In this document: positions 22,828 through 43,744 of the stretch, piece after piece
Layout: every line of letters begins with the position of its first letter
Numbering within the stretch: the stretch's first letter is position 1
DNA from: Cheiracanthium punctorium
Taxonomy: Eukaryota; Arthropoda; Arachnida; Araneae; Cheiracanthiidae
Length of the DNA: 64,000 bases
Assembly: GCA_038373885.1 (NCBI GenBank)
Contig: JAWZYV010000760.1
Location: forward strand, 434,001 to 498,000
Direction of reading: 5' to 3'
Program-made: the position numbers and the translations under genes
Notes under the pieces: generated by a model
Told to the model about the DNA's origin: nothing
Database searches by the model: none
Seen by the model: the letters and a program-made list of their open reading frames with translations, nothing else

Positions 22828-23552
22828 TTGTGCAGCTGTGACTAAAGTTTGAAGTGACTTATCACGCTGTTTTCTCGCCAGATGATAAGTGGGCGATGTG
22901 TGATTTGTTTCTTTTATTTTTCTATGGGATGCATCAAAATTAAAATAATGTTATGTGTGATTTAAAGACTCTACTAATAGGGAAATAAACATAATATAAA
23001 CTTAAGAGCAGCACACGTTTTAAAACATTCAGTACCGCAGCACTCATGAGCAATACTGCTGGCCAAAATCGAGACAAACGACTGATTTTGAAATCAATTT
23101 CGTAGTATAATTCTAGAAGAATTTCCATATTTGGAAATATAGAATGGGTTTACTTACTTAACACAAATTTTGTGTTAAGTAATCTGAAATCAAAGAAACA
23201 GATAGTTAAACGTTACTTCCAAATGCTATATGACAGTTGCTAACATGTATTGAATACAAACACTTTAGTCATTTTTGTAAATATTTCTTAAAATAACAAA
23301 TAATTGAAAAGTTTTGCTATTTTTTAACGCTAAAAATTCTCTTTACAAATGTGGTTAGTTATTTTCCTACATATTGGTATTTCCTATATATAGAGCATTT
23401 CGAAGAATTAAAAATAAGTTTAAATTAATTGATACAAATGCAAATTTGAATTATTTTCATTGTTCATACTTTATAATTAAAAAACATTTAACTTCTGAAT
23501 TTTTTTTATCCTTTGTAATTTTATTTTAAAACTACAAAAGTGTAAGATGTAA

Positions 23553-23622
23553 GATTTTTGGGCCCTAAAATCTGTAGGCCCTGGGCAGTTGCCCCGTTTG
23601 CCCTGCCGGTAAAATGGCACTG
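23553..23622. mobile_element. Solo hAT-like terminus
   Basis: Read on the minus strand from 23622, it begins CAGTGCCATTTTACCGGCAG and continues through GGGGCAACTGCCCAGGGCC. Such CAGTG...GGGCAACTGCCC ends are characteristic of one large group of animal hAT elements. I find no matching opposite end or 8 bp duplication nearby, so it is a fragment. Confidence 0.4.
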
Positions 23623-24149
23623 GTAATAAAATAACACACATCTTTTACGAACTTTCAGCAAATTTGAGGAAGCTAGACAATTAATGTCCATTCTCTTTCA
23701 CAGATGGCACCATCACTGCGCACTTTGAAAGCTAAAATCAAGCTAGTATCACTTGTCAAGCTTAAATCAAGCTGTATTTAAGCTTGGCAATTCAACTTTA
23801 CTCCTGCAAGCTTGCTGCCAGCTTAAAATGAGTTGAACTGTCAAGCTTTCATTAATACGTCAAATTCAAGAAAATGTCAAGCTTGATTTAAGCTTATGTG
23901 CTGTCTGGGATAGAGCATTTCATTTCCTCAAATGGTGCGAATCCAGAAACTATATGTAGAGGATTACCATCTCTTCATAATGTCAGATGGAATTCACGTG
24001 CTACACAAATCCCTTTATTTTGTATGTTATCCTTACTAAATGGAGAATCTTACTCGAAATAGTGTGAGCTTTCATTTCTACAACATGGCAAGAATCTCTG
24101 TTTATAATAAATAATCTAGAAAATGGCTTTAGGAAATTCGAGTTATGTT

Positions 24150-24576
24150 ACCACCTCCTAGATATAGAAAGCCTGAAAACAGAAGCTTTTATGTCATCAC
24201 TAGGTCCACTAAAATGACGTCATCACACATTTATTTTTATAAAGTAAAACTATTCAAAGTTTGTGGTGAATTTACTCCCGCATAAAAAGTTTCAATTATT
24301 TAAGATAGAAAATTTAATTTTGCGGCAAATAGGAAATTTTAACAATCACTAATTATATAATATGATATAGAAATATATCATAATAAATAATTTTTTATCA
24401 GAAAGGTATTTTAATTTTTAACTTTATCTTAAGATATTGTCTAAAATTTGAATCACTCGCCATAAATTTTAAATAGTTTTACTTTGTGAAAGAAAAACCG
24501 CGATGACATCATCTTAGAAGACCTGGTGATGACGTAAACGCTTCTGTTCTCAGGCCTTCTATATGTAGGAGGTGGT
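24150..24576. mobile_element. MULE-like MITE with >100 bp terminal inverted repeats
   Basis: A 427 bp element. The left arm begins ACCACCTCCTAGATATAGAA and the right arm, reverse-complemented, begins ACCACCTCCTACATATAGAA. Similarity continues through GCCTGAAAACAGAAGC, TCATCACTAGGTC and TAAAACTATT, over 110 bp in all. The flanks AGTTATGTT (24141-24149) and GGTTATGTC (24577-24585) agree at 7 of 9 bases, consistent with a 9 bp Mutator-type duplication. It has no coding and is nearly all foldback. Confidence 0.75.
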
Positions 24577-24719
24577 GGTTATGTCATTGGAACCTGGTAG
24601 CTGTAAAATTTCTTTTTGAAGTAAATGCAAATAACACAATCGCTAACTCGAAAGAAAATCATTTTTTTTAGAAGAAGGGCTATCCTTTCTTAACAAAATG
24701 ATTAACAAGTAAAAACTCT

Positions 24720-25350
24720 GTATAGTTCAGAAGGACCAGAGGATGAAGATTCTATTCAAAGGGGAATGTCCTCCTCTAGTACAATGATTCTACCTGCTCC
24801 TTATTCCTGTACAGCTAGGCCTTCTTTGGTGTGAATGGAAATTCCATCTGGACCTAATGATAAACCTTCCAATTGAGGTTTTGGGAACTCAAACGTTCAC
24901 TTCTGTTCCAACTGATAAGTGTACCCCAGGTTCCTGTAGAGCAGAACCTTCTTCGAATTCTATGGAAACTTCATCTCTACTTGTTGAACGTCAACTATAC
25001 TGAAACGTCAATTCTACTATAGCAAACTATAAGTCTGCTTCTAGTTTATGTGCAGAAGATCCTTCTTTGGCTTCAGCAGAAATTCTCAGTCCTTTCAAAA
25101 GGCACCTTTTCTTACAAAGGAAAAGCGGAGAGGCAAAGCAGAAACGAGAGGCTCTGAGGAAAAAATACGCTTTATTTCTCAGGGCGTTTATCTTATTAAA
25201 ATAAAGTAGCCAAAAAGGTAGTAAAAAGAAAATTAAAACGAGCTGCTGAAAAAGTCTATAAAGAAAAGGATAATGTAAAAGAACTGAAGATCAGATTTTT
25301 CAATGCATTTCGTAGACGGTCACCAACTGAAAATGTTTTTTTCAAATAAC
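24720..25350 (+). pseudogene. Decayed pogo/Tigger-like transposase C-terminal tail
   Basis: Plus-strand pieces around 25060-25165 read SAEILSPF and, one frame over, QKAPFLTKEKRRGKAETRG. This pattern (S-P-x-x-I-x-P-F-P-K-A-P...R-x-G-K) is typical of the basic linker after the DDE domain in pogo-like and related DDE transposases. It continues with a lysine/arginine-rich KRKLKRAAEKVYKEKD to about 25340. Several stops and at least one frameshift are present. No DDE core or TIR was recognised here. Confidence 0.45.
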
Positions 25351-28300
25351 ATTTAATTATGGAATACACTACGTAAATTTACTCAAGGATAATATTTTTT
25401 ATTGGTCATCTAATTTCTTTGTTCATACTAAACCAAGACTAGTTCATCAATTGCCTTTTCTCCCTGTGTCAACTATTGAAACAAAAAGATTTCAACTACC
25501 GAATTTTTTGTTTACTGCTGGGTTTCAACTATTCAATCGAATTTTATTTTTTCTAGTTTACAGTTGTGATGAGGAATAAATCTGTCTTAATATAATAAAA
25601 GAATAGTTACTATATTTATATCTAATCATAAAATTTTCCCAAAGTGAACTGAGTGAGATATGCGAAAGAAAGGTGAAATTCCTTAAAGTGCCAGGCACTG
25701 GTACGTTTACCTTTTATATATACATATATATATAAATTGCTAACAGCTTATGTTTGCATGTCAAACTCTGCAAACATAGTGTTGGAGGTATCTCACTAAA
25801 AACGTGTACTTTTAAACTCCTTCAGATTTTTGCCCTTAATCATAAATTGTGTTGATTATGACAAATACTTTAATTATAATCACGTGCTACCCTATGTATT
25901 TTCTATTTAAATAATCACTTATAACCTTCCGAATTTAAAAAGAAAATTTAAAACCAAAATATTAAGCATTTTAAGTTTTATGAGTAAAGTAAAATATTCC
26001 ACTATTCCACATTGAATTATAAATTTTCTTTAAAATTATCTCGACATTTTTATTAAAAATCATAAATTTTATGAATAAATTATACAGTTAAAAAAAAATT
26101 CATATTTATGCAGTATACATTCTTGTATAAACATGAAAAGCAACTGTAGTTTATTTTCATAGTAAGAAATCAATACAGATATCTGAAAACTCTACACCAT
26201 TCTTGTGTCTCGAAATCCCTATGACCGCTGAAATGGGGTTTGAAAATCGACCCCGGTACCATTAAATGGATTTTAGGATGACAAGTTTATTGAAGATATT
26301 TTTTACGGTTTTACTAATGTCCACCACATTAAATTTCAATAAACGATGAGGATGGAATTCAATATTTTGCCGTTCATCTTTTATTATGAAGAAAAAATGG
26401 CTTCGGAATATAAAGCGACTGTCTGAATGCTAAACATTACTCGGCTTGGATAAATAATGACCATTTTCAATGAATCGGACTTTAATGCATATACATAAAT
26501 CGTGAGTATAAATTGCTCGAATTACTTTTAAATTCATGTTTACTTTTAAAAGAGTTCTATTTCTTAAATTGTAATGAAATTTTAAGCGAACAGTCCATGG
26601 GAATTTCTCGTGCGTGCGCTTGAGTTTTTTTTCCTTAAATTTAGTTTGCTATAAAAAAATTTAAATAAAATTTTTAATTTTTAATAAAATATAATGTGAA
26701 AAATTTAAAGAATTTTTTAATAAAATAAGAATTATTAAAAATTAACAAATAAATAAATAACATTAACAAATAAATAAAACTGAAAATCGAAAATTGAGTT
26801 ATTATTTAATACTGGATGGCTAAAGGGGGGGCGGGAACAGAGAATTTGTCATGGCTTGCAGATATACATGTAAAAAGCATTATAAAATTATTGCATTCCA
26901 GTTAATTTATTCTAAAGAAATATCAACAATATCGTACGTTTGTGTGTATGATTAAAAAATAATGAAAAAAGATTATAGATATCTTTGGATAATCCCTTTT
27001 TAAATACCTCTACATTCTTTCAAAATTTTCATTGGTAAAACTTTTGTTCCATTTTATATCAATATTTCCATTAAAACTTCTACAGATCATTATATAATTA
27101 TAGTTTTTAGTCGAAAATTCTGACTGTACGTACATACATTATTATTTTTTAACAGGCATACATGCCACCAGATATCAAGGACACACAATGGCTATGTTAA
27201 TACTAATTATTAAGCTGTTATCTGTCGAGCCAGTGATAAAATTTCTTCAAGATTTTTACAAGATTCAATGCTGATTCGCTGATTAAACAAAGTAAAACAC
27301 GTGTATTTTGGTGTGTGGAACAAACTGTACTTCAGATGATCACCTATAATTATTAAAACAAAAAATAAGTTTTAATAACTGCTTTATTTTTCCATATAAA
27401 TGCTCAAATTTAATTTCCAACAAATAGGAAATTAAAATAGAAAACTTGAATACAATGTAATAAATTAGACATTTAATGTGTAAAATTTTTTTCCCGAAAT
27501 TTAATTTTTAAAATCATTTTTGTTTTCGAACATTAAATAAAAATAGCAGCATGAAGTTTAAGTCAATGAATAATTCAAAATATCGCATACGAACTAAAAC
27601 AGCATTTTTAATGAAATCCAAATGTAAAATTAAACAATAAAATAGAGTAACTTGCTGAAACTTTTTTATTAGTGGATTCCGTATGTTCAGTTTAAAAATT
27701 TGAATAATGGGACACTTACTATTCTGGAAATATTTCTTAGTGTGTTGCAGGTACTTTCGTGAATGCTCAGATAAGAGATTTATTTACTTATATTTCATAT
27801 TTTTCAAACATTATATTTTAGACTAAATGTGTGTGAAATTAGAAAATTAAACAAGACTATGCTAATACACAAATAATGTGCAATGTTTCTTTCATATTAG
27901 CATTTTATAAGAGACATTCAGATGACCCATGGGTGCCTAAATCCCTCGAGAAATTTTAATTTTTGTTTATTAAATTTCATTAATATTTTTGAGTAAAAAA
28001 TTTAACCTTTCCCACTTTTGGGCCCTCACCGAATTTTTCTAGCCTTACAGAGCATTTTGAAATATTATTAAGAAATTATTAAATAATTTGATAAATTATT
28101 CATTACTAACAAATCATTAATTTGATTTGAAATTTAAAAAAAAACCTGATTTCTTTAACAGCTTTAATTTCCGGCGTAATAATAATTATTACCTAGCTTT
28201 CTCGTATAAAAATAGCAATTTTTTACCCCGCAATGACTTAAAAATTTAGCACAATCTAACTATTACAATTATGTACTCAATGACTGTACCGTAAATCCGT

Positions 28301-30642
28301 GTCCTTTGAAATTAAAAAAAACCCCTCCAAACGCTGTAATACATTTCTTTAGTTTTCTTTTTTTAAGATTTCTTAGCAAATGTTAAACTAAAAATATTTT
28401 ATGTTACGCTTAAGGGTGAGAATATTTATTCAAGTATAGATTACCGCTCCCCCTCTAAGACATGATCTCACTTGAATGATGAATGATAGGAGCTTCGAAG
28501 TATGTTGGGTTTTTCCAGAGACATTTACGTGACCGGGATCTCCTAATGAACGTCTCCCCTCAAAAGAATATGTCATTTTTACAAAAGTATTCCTGCTGTG
28601 TAGCCAGTGTCAAAAACGTACTTTTAAAATTATGTTTTTAAGCGGGGTTTTTACCATACATAAAGTCAAGTTATATCTAAGGGAAATATAACTCTCTTGA
28701 TTTTAGACTAATAAAAGGACATTGAATACGCATTTTTACTAATTTATTCACCTTCAAGTTTGTTTATAGAGTGTTTCGAGACAACAGAATAAGGAAAACA
28801 TGCTTGAAAAAAATCAGTGTGCTATTTTTATTTTATAGCAACAATCCCCACATGCATGGAATGAAAACAAAAATCACTAAGAAATAAATGTAATCTCAAA
28901 TTCTAACAAATTACTTCATATATTACAACAATAACAATTAAAATAACTAAATTAACACTTTATATTCATTATTCATATGGACGTTTTATTGTTTGATGCA
29001 AAACAACATCTCCAAAAATGCATTACAATTACCAGCAATTAAACTGTACTCCAACTAAATTTATGGACCACTGAACTTTATTTATTTATTCATATTTTGA
29101 CTTTTTTATTACATTACTAATATTAGTGTCGTTGAAACTAAATCCAAGCGATTATTCCTGAATCAGAAAGCAAACATTTCTGCATTAATTTTAATCATTA
29201 ACTATAAAACAGCTTGAAAGCCTATTTGTAAAACCAATACCATTAAAGACGCTGTCAACAGTTTTATGAAAAATTACTTCGTTATTATGCTTTAACCTTG
29301 TTCTGAAAAATCAGCTTCCCTTATTCTTGTTTTAAAGTATTGAAAAATGTGACAGTTAGTCTAACAGACCTTACGTAAATTAATCTAAAAAAAGTTTGAG
29401 AACTATATGTACAATACCACTGAGAAAGAAAAGTAATAATTTGAAATTATTCAAAAGTGTGTTTTAATGTTTAGAAATGCTTATTACGAACTTGTGTTCA
29501 TTTTTTCATCTAAATCTTGAATAAACACATTTAGCTGTACTAAGAAGTGTTTTTAATTTATTATTAGGTTATGTGTTTCGTTATTGGAATATTATTCCAA
29601 GTAATCTGCAAACAGAAATGGAAAAAAAGTACTGAAACGACATACTTTTAAGTAATGTATTTAAAGCCATAAGTAATTTTTGGCATACCCAGTAAATATA
29701 TAATACTTTACTGTGTGCGTAAATAACACGAAGTTTGAAGTAGTTTTAAACATTTAGTAAAAGATCTAACAACAGAACCTCCATATTCTAAAACATTATC
29801 GTGTTATTTGAAAAATAAATATTTAATGGGCATCATTACTTTAAAGATGTCTTAAAAAAGAAAGATTTTTCAGGGATAACACAAATATTCCCAAAAATAA
29901 ATTCCTTAGCTATTTTCGAATGTAATTTTTAGTGATTTGTTTCTACCTTATGAAATCGAAATTATAAAACAAAAATACTATTTTAGAAGCATTACTTATA
30001 ACATCTATAAAACAAAATGTGCATGCTGAAAAATGCTTATGAAACGGCAGCTAATGTAATGATAGATGCCTTTGAATTTGAAAGATTGTTTTTTCAGAAA
30101 ATTTCAAACATTTAAAAAATGGAAATTCCAATTTATAATTTTCGTTGACTGATGAAGTGTATTTTATAAACTGTTTGCGTTCGTTATTTCCGTTCGTTCG
30201 TTTGAACAAATGGTTCCTTAGTAAAATGCTAAATGGAAATCAAATAATAAAAATATATATAAAAGTAGGTAAAAAAAATGATAAATATTTATTGATAATG
30301 TGCAAAATTAAATTCAAACATAAAATAAGTGTTTTAGCTTTGAAACCATATTTTTTGAAAAAAAACTAAAACTGAAAAGTCGAAGGATATCATTCTAATG
30401 TTGATCTTATTCGTTGTTTAATTTATTTGTAAAGTAAAAGCTACTAATAAAACTCATTATCTTTGTAGTTATATATAATTAAGACTCCAAAATCAAAGAG
30501 AAGAAACGAAATTAAAATTTTCTGTTGAAATGATTATTAAAATTTTCGTTTGAAAGTTTTTGATACATGATAATTTATTAGATACTTATTCAAATTATTA
30601 TACGTATATTCACATAATGCTTGTTACAGGAGATTTTGGCAA
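25351..30642. other. Gene-free AT-rich stretch
   Basis: No gene, RNA or bounded element is supported over 5.3 kb. A short (TA)n lies near 25718-25738. The sequence is very A/T-rich with no open frame longer than about 75 codons, and the frame at 30145-30369 is AT-driven. Old decayed repeats may be present but I cannot delimit any. Confidence 0.55.
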
Positions 30643-30644
30643 TA

Positions 30645-31570
30645 GGGAAAGGTGGCCCAAAATGATATAGCAAGCAAAGCAATCCACATATGTTTTCTTC
30701 CAGGAAGGCAGGGCTGTAAACTAAGTAACACATAAACCAGTTGTGTCAAACCAAGAAAAAGCAATGGCGATATTTTTTAAGTGATCGGTGTATTTTGTGT
30801 CTGAGAAAAATTCTTCAAAAAAACCCAAAAAACTGGGTTTTATCGTCCCTTTTAAATGAAGCACTAACTTTTATATTGAAATAGATATACAGTCCTTACT
30901 GTACAGAAATATGACTTGGTTTAGTGAACAATGTTTTTAGACGCGAATTAAACTCGTTTTGTTTGTTATATTTCTCAGCGTGTTCAAGTAAGATGAACTA
31001 AAGTGGGTAGTTATACTGTCCGGTAAAGTGATCGGTCGACTGAAGAGACTCCGGGATTGTACAGGGTCCTAGACATCATCTCAGCTCTTCCAATATTCTT
31101 AAAATGCGTGACTCTCCATTACATTAATTAATTTATTTCTACGTATATTGTAGGCCATAATTTTTGAATTATAATTTTGAAATATTCCATTTAACTGTTC
31201 ATGACACCCTTTCATTTTTAAATTTTCATAAAATGAATTATGCATACTATATGATTGTAAAGCTTATTTTATTTCATTATGTACAGTCATAATTATTTTA
31301 ACATGTTTTATTTTGCCGATAAAAACAATTTACAATTATTTTTGAATGAAGGAACATTTTGCCCTTGGGTGAGGGTAAACGATCCTTTGGATTCTTTTTC
31401 AAAAGGCTATTTTTTAAGTTACTCAGTTTATGTTTAAAATATTATTAAAATATGTGTATGATGCAAAATATAGTGTAAAATATTGTTGAAAAGGGTCAAA
31501 GTTTTATTTAACATTTATGTTATTTTATTCAAATTTCCCCCTTAAGGGATCATGTTGGGCTACCTTCCCC
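30645..31570. mobile_element. Non-autonomous pogo/Tigger-like element
   Basis: The left end GGGAAAGGTGGCCCAAAATG and right end (reverse complement) GGGGAAGGTAGCCCAACATG agree at 19 of 22 positions when two more bases are included. TA dinucleotides at 30643-30644 and 31571-31572 are the expected target duplication. The end sequence is of the GGGGAAGGTRGCCC type that I associate with Tigger-like elements. The 926 bp interior has no recognisable transposase. Confidence 0.75.
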
Positions 31571-31824
31571 TACTGTTAAAGACATCACATGAAAAAATGA
31601 AAAAGATGCTTTAACGTTTAATAGCCTCAAACAAAAACTATAGGAGGACAAATGTCTCATGTTTTGTAAACAAGAGGTCGACCTTTGCTCACTGAAGTTA
31701 ATATGGGCGGTCCCAAACAAAAAAAAAAATGTCTGAAAAGCATTTTATTAAAATAAATAAATAAAGCATTTTATTTATATGTTCAAATGATTTTCTAAAT
31801 TTGCTTCTTTGCTTCAATACTTAT

Positions 31825-31940
31825 GTGAAGGCAAAAGTAGTTTTACAGGCACGGTAGTGTAATAAGTAAATAATTGCTCTTTAAGTTTCGGTGCGTCCAT
31901 ACTCATTGAAAGGAAAAAGTAGTTTTACAGGCACAGAAAC
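31825..31940. repeat. Two-unit fragment of the 80 bp array seen at 2.7 kb
   Basis: The core AAAAGTAGTTTTACAGGCA occurs at 31833-31851 and again at 31915-31933, about 82 bp apart, the same period as at 2679-2980. The sequences between cores are not alike. The array ends next to the TTAA of the following MITE. Confidence 0.85.
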
Positions 31941-31944
31941 TTAA

Positions 31945-32100
31945 CCCTTTGAGGCGCAACCCTTTCCCAATGCTGAAAAAAGGGCAGCCGTTGCCATCGC
32001 TCGACTTAACTACCAGCAAGAGGGCGGACGATCAAATGTTCATCGCGTGCCGCAGATCGAGAGACCCTTTTTTGACGACAACTGGCTGCGCTCGCGCACA
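31945..32100. mobile_element. Truncated TTAA-flanked (piggyBac-like) MITE
   Basis: It begins after TTAA at 31941-31944 with CCCTTTGAGGCGCAACCC and runs collinear with the left arm of the palindromic copy at 43231-43740 (CAATGCTGAAAAAAGGGC, CTTAACTACCAGCAAG). It stops near the palindrome centre at GCGCACA. The second arm and far end are missing. The open frame across it is not a gene. Confidence 0.85.
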
Positions 32101-41586
<9,486 letters not shown>

Positions 41587-42096
41587 GTGTGTGTATTGAG
41601 CACTACAGTGTGATTTTGCTCCCTCTGATTTCTTCTGTCGACATAATTTGTGGCTCGTTTGTGTTGCATTTTTCAACAGAGCATTTGACTCAGCTCAAAT
41701 TTGGTATATATATTATATTCTACTTTCGATGGCCAATACTAAATTTGGTATGTAGGGGGTTTATGCTTTTTTTTCAGGACAATAAAATATATTTCTTATA
41801 CATTACGGCTTACATACTTAATATTGCCAGATAGCTGGAGAGTCGGGGGGCACGGGGGGGAAGAATTAAATGTTCATTGTTGTTAAGGTTTTGACTTTTT
41901 TATGATTTATAACTCGGTTCGGCGCCAAAAAATAAGTCATCAAAACTGAACCAAACTTGGCGATATCTTTCAAATTTGGCAAACGTACGGTTTATTACAA
42001 GTGAGAAGTATAGCTCGAAGTAAAATATGCCTAGCGAAGATTTTTCTTAGTTTTTTAGGCGATTTTACTAGGCGAACAGTTTTAGTAGGCGATTTT

Positions 42097-42635
42097 AATA
42101 TAGACTTTAATTCCAAAGAAGTGTTTTATAGAGGACAAGTCCGATACAGGGAAGACAAATACAGTACGCTCAAGGATTATAATACCCTTTCCAAACAGTA
42201 TCTATAAAGATCATTGGAATACGGCTGACGGAGATTGTAAAAATGTTCTAAAAGCAATTTTAACCCATTTGCGCCTGGATATTTTTGCGACTTTCTTCGA
42301 TTTTTACTGATAACATAAATAATAGATAAATTTCTGATGTGAACTTCTTGAACAAGGTATTATTTCTTTTAAAATCATTATGCATAAAAATCGAAATATC
42401 AACATCCTGCTTGGTCATGTTAAAATATTTTGTAGAGTTGAGGCTCAATACTCATTAATAAAGCCTAGGAAAAATAAATAATATTTTCGACTAATAGCGA
42501 AAATTCCGTCCTAAAAAAGGGACACTAGGCATAAATGGGTTAATATAGACTTCTATTCAAAAGAAGTGTTTTATGGAACAATGAAAAAAAATACGGCACG
42601 CTTATGAATAACGATACACTTTCTAGCTTAATGGA
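42097..42635. repeat. ~95 bp direct duplication
   Basis: AATATAGACTTTAATTCCAA at 42097 and AATATAGACTTCTATTCAAA at 42542 start two related copies that continue through AAGAAGTGTTTTAT, TACGGCACGCT-like and GATACACTTT-like words to about 42190 and 42635. The second copy has an internal deletion. A TTAA-flanked MITE sits exactly at the start of the second copy. The first copy happens to encode VGDFNIDF, discussed among the rejected items. Confidence 0.7.
42264..42539. mobile_element. TTAA-flanked piggyBac-like MITE, family 2
   Basis: TTAA at 42260-42263 and 42540-42543 flank a 276 bp insert whose ends are CCCATTTGCGCCTGG and, reverse-complemented, CCCATTTATGCCTAG. TTAA duplication with CCY-type ends is the piggyBac signature. 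The other half of the local direct duplication provides an unoccupied version of the site (GATTTTAATATAGAC), showing precise insertion at TTAA. It has no coding. Confidence 0.85.
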
Positions 42636-43230
42636 ATAAGGAAGAGAAATAGGGACAACGCATGGATTATGATACGCTTTTAATATGTATCACTTTAGTG
42701 CGTTTTTAAACAATGAAATTGTTTCAGATTCTTTTTTAAATCTCTGCTCATAAATTTAGAAAGTTTTGCGAGAGTCCTTATTGGTGTACATGCTCATTGG
42801 TTCATTATCAACGCTCAATGGACGCATATAAAAATCACTAACGTTAAGCAAAGTGTACACGCATCGGTGATAGTGACAAGAGGAGTGAATGAATATTAAA
42901 TGATGGATTATCTGACGATAACTTTCACCAACAGTGCACTACAAAATCTCACATAAGTTATCCTGTATAGCAAATTTATATTGCAATCGAAGCGAGCAAG
43001 CAATCCATTATTTTATATTCATTCGTCTTTGTATGTCATGAAACAACTTACTAAATCCGGGAGATATGATCATTTTCTGGAATATATGCCCCTAATTAAA
43101 ATTTACCTTGAGTATACTTACTGCAATATACCTTCTTCTGTGAAATTTAATGCGAATTTTTGTTATTGCAAATCTACAATATAAAAATAATAATAATTGT
43201 TAAAATTTTATCATCTTATTCTCCTTTTAA

Positions 43231-43740
43231 CTCTTTGAGGCGCAATCCTTTCCCAATGCTGAAAAAAGGGCAGCCGTTGCCATCGCTCGACTTAACTACC
43301 AGCAAGATGGCGGACGCTCGAAACATTCATTAGGTGCCACAGATCCAGAGACTCTTTTTTGACGCAGATGGCTGTGCCCGCGCACAGCCAGCTGCATCAA
43401 AAAAGGGTCTCTAGATCTGTGGCACGCGATGAATGTTTCGATCGTCCGCCATCTTGCTGGTAGTTAAGTCGAGCGATGGCAACGACTGCCCTTTTTTCAG
43501 CATTCGGCAATCTATCCAGCTGTTCTCGCATTCTTCCATTTTTCAGCAGATGTCAGTGCTGTTAAAAATCATCGTGACAATTTTTTTACGGGAAATGACG
43601 TGCTAAAAAGTAAAGGATTCTCGTGGAGCTATGTCAACCGCAACTATTTTTATAGAAATCAAATCTATTCTTCGTGACTAGCAACAGTCAAAACGCCAGA
43701 GTTTGGTGTTCCCAGAGTGGGAACACTGCGCGTTAAAGGG
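43231..43740. mobile_element. TTAA-flanked piggyBac-like MITE, family 1, palindromic form
   Basis: Flanked by TTAA at 43227-43230 and 43741-43744. End A begins CTCTTTGAGGCGCAATCC; end B, reverse-complemented, begins CCCTTTAACGCGCAGTGTTC. It is related to 63199-63582, which is in the opposite orientation. Unlike that copy, the region beside end A is an almost perfect palindrome (43255-43504). From the palindrome to end B the two copies align well (TTCCATTTTTCAGCAGATGTC, TTTTTAGCACGTCATTTCCC). Confidence 0.9.
43255..43504. repeat. 250 bp near-perfect palindrome within the MITE
   Basis: Arms of about 123 bp are centred at 43379.5 with a 4-base centre, CCGC. The left arm starts AATGCTGAAAAAAGGGC and the right arm ends GCCCTTTTTTCAGCATT. 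There are few mismatches. The non-palindromic copy at 63 kb holds only one arm, so the palindrome arose by inverted duplication of that segment. Confidence 0.92.
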
Positions 43741-43744
43741 TTAA

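Larger units (their letters stand above)
22456..23910. mobile_element. TIR element ending CCCAGACAGCACA, with CAAGCTT-rich flanks
   Basis: The ends are exact inverted repeats, CCCAGACAGCACA at 22467-22479 and TGTGCTGTCTGGG at 23897-23909, or 15 bases if the outer AT is counted. About 200 bp inside each end is packed with AAGCTTG/CAAGCTT words (roughly a dozen per side), resembling subterminal transposase-binding repeats. The central part is a patchwork: a tRNA-like sequence at 22752-22827 and a hAT-like terminus at 23553-23622. There is no transposase. No clean target duplication was found; the 9-mer TAGAGCATT occurs at 22431-22439 and 23911-23919. The superfamily is unassigned. Confidence 0.7.
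21600..24650 (+). pseudogene. Decayed transposase-like coding remnants, twice interrupted
   Basis: Scattered plus-strand segments look like decayed protein coding. 21635-21826 begins acidic (VTATDVDDISSEGSNE), as many transposase N-termini do. From about 23925 there is a LPSLHNVRWNSRA segment followed by a C-E-F/T-W-Q type segment that I associate with transposon-encoded proteins seen in spiders (recall). Stops and shifts are frequent. The stretch is broken by the elements at 22456-23910 and 24150-24576, and text resumes after each. The family is not established; joining all pieces into one gene is inference. Confidence 0.4.

Noticed and set aside
42001..42207. VGDFNIDF segment resembling the GDFN motif of non-LTR retrotransposon endonucleases
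   Set aside because: Only about eight residues match. The neighbouring sequence is not endonuclease-like and the stretch is half of a local duplication whose other half does not keep the motif.
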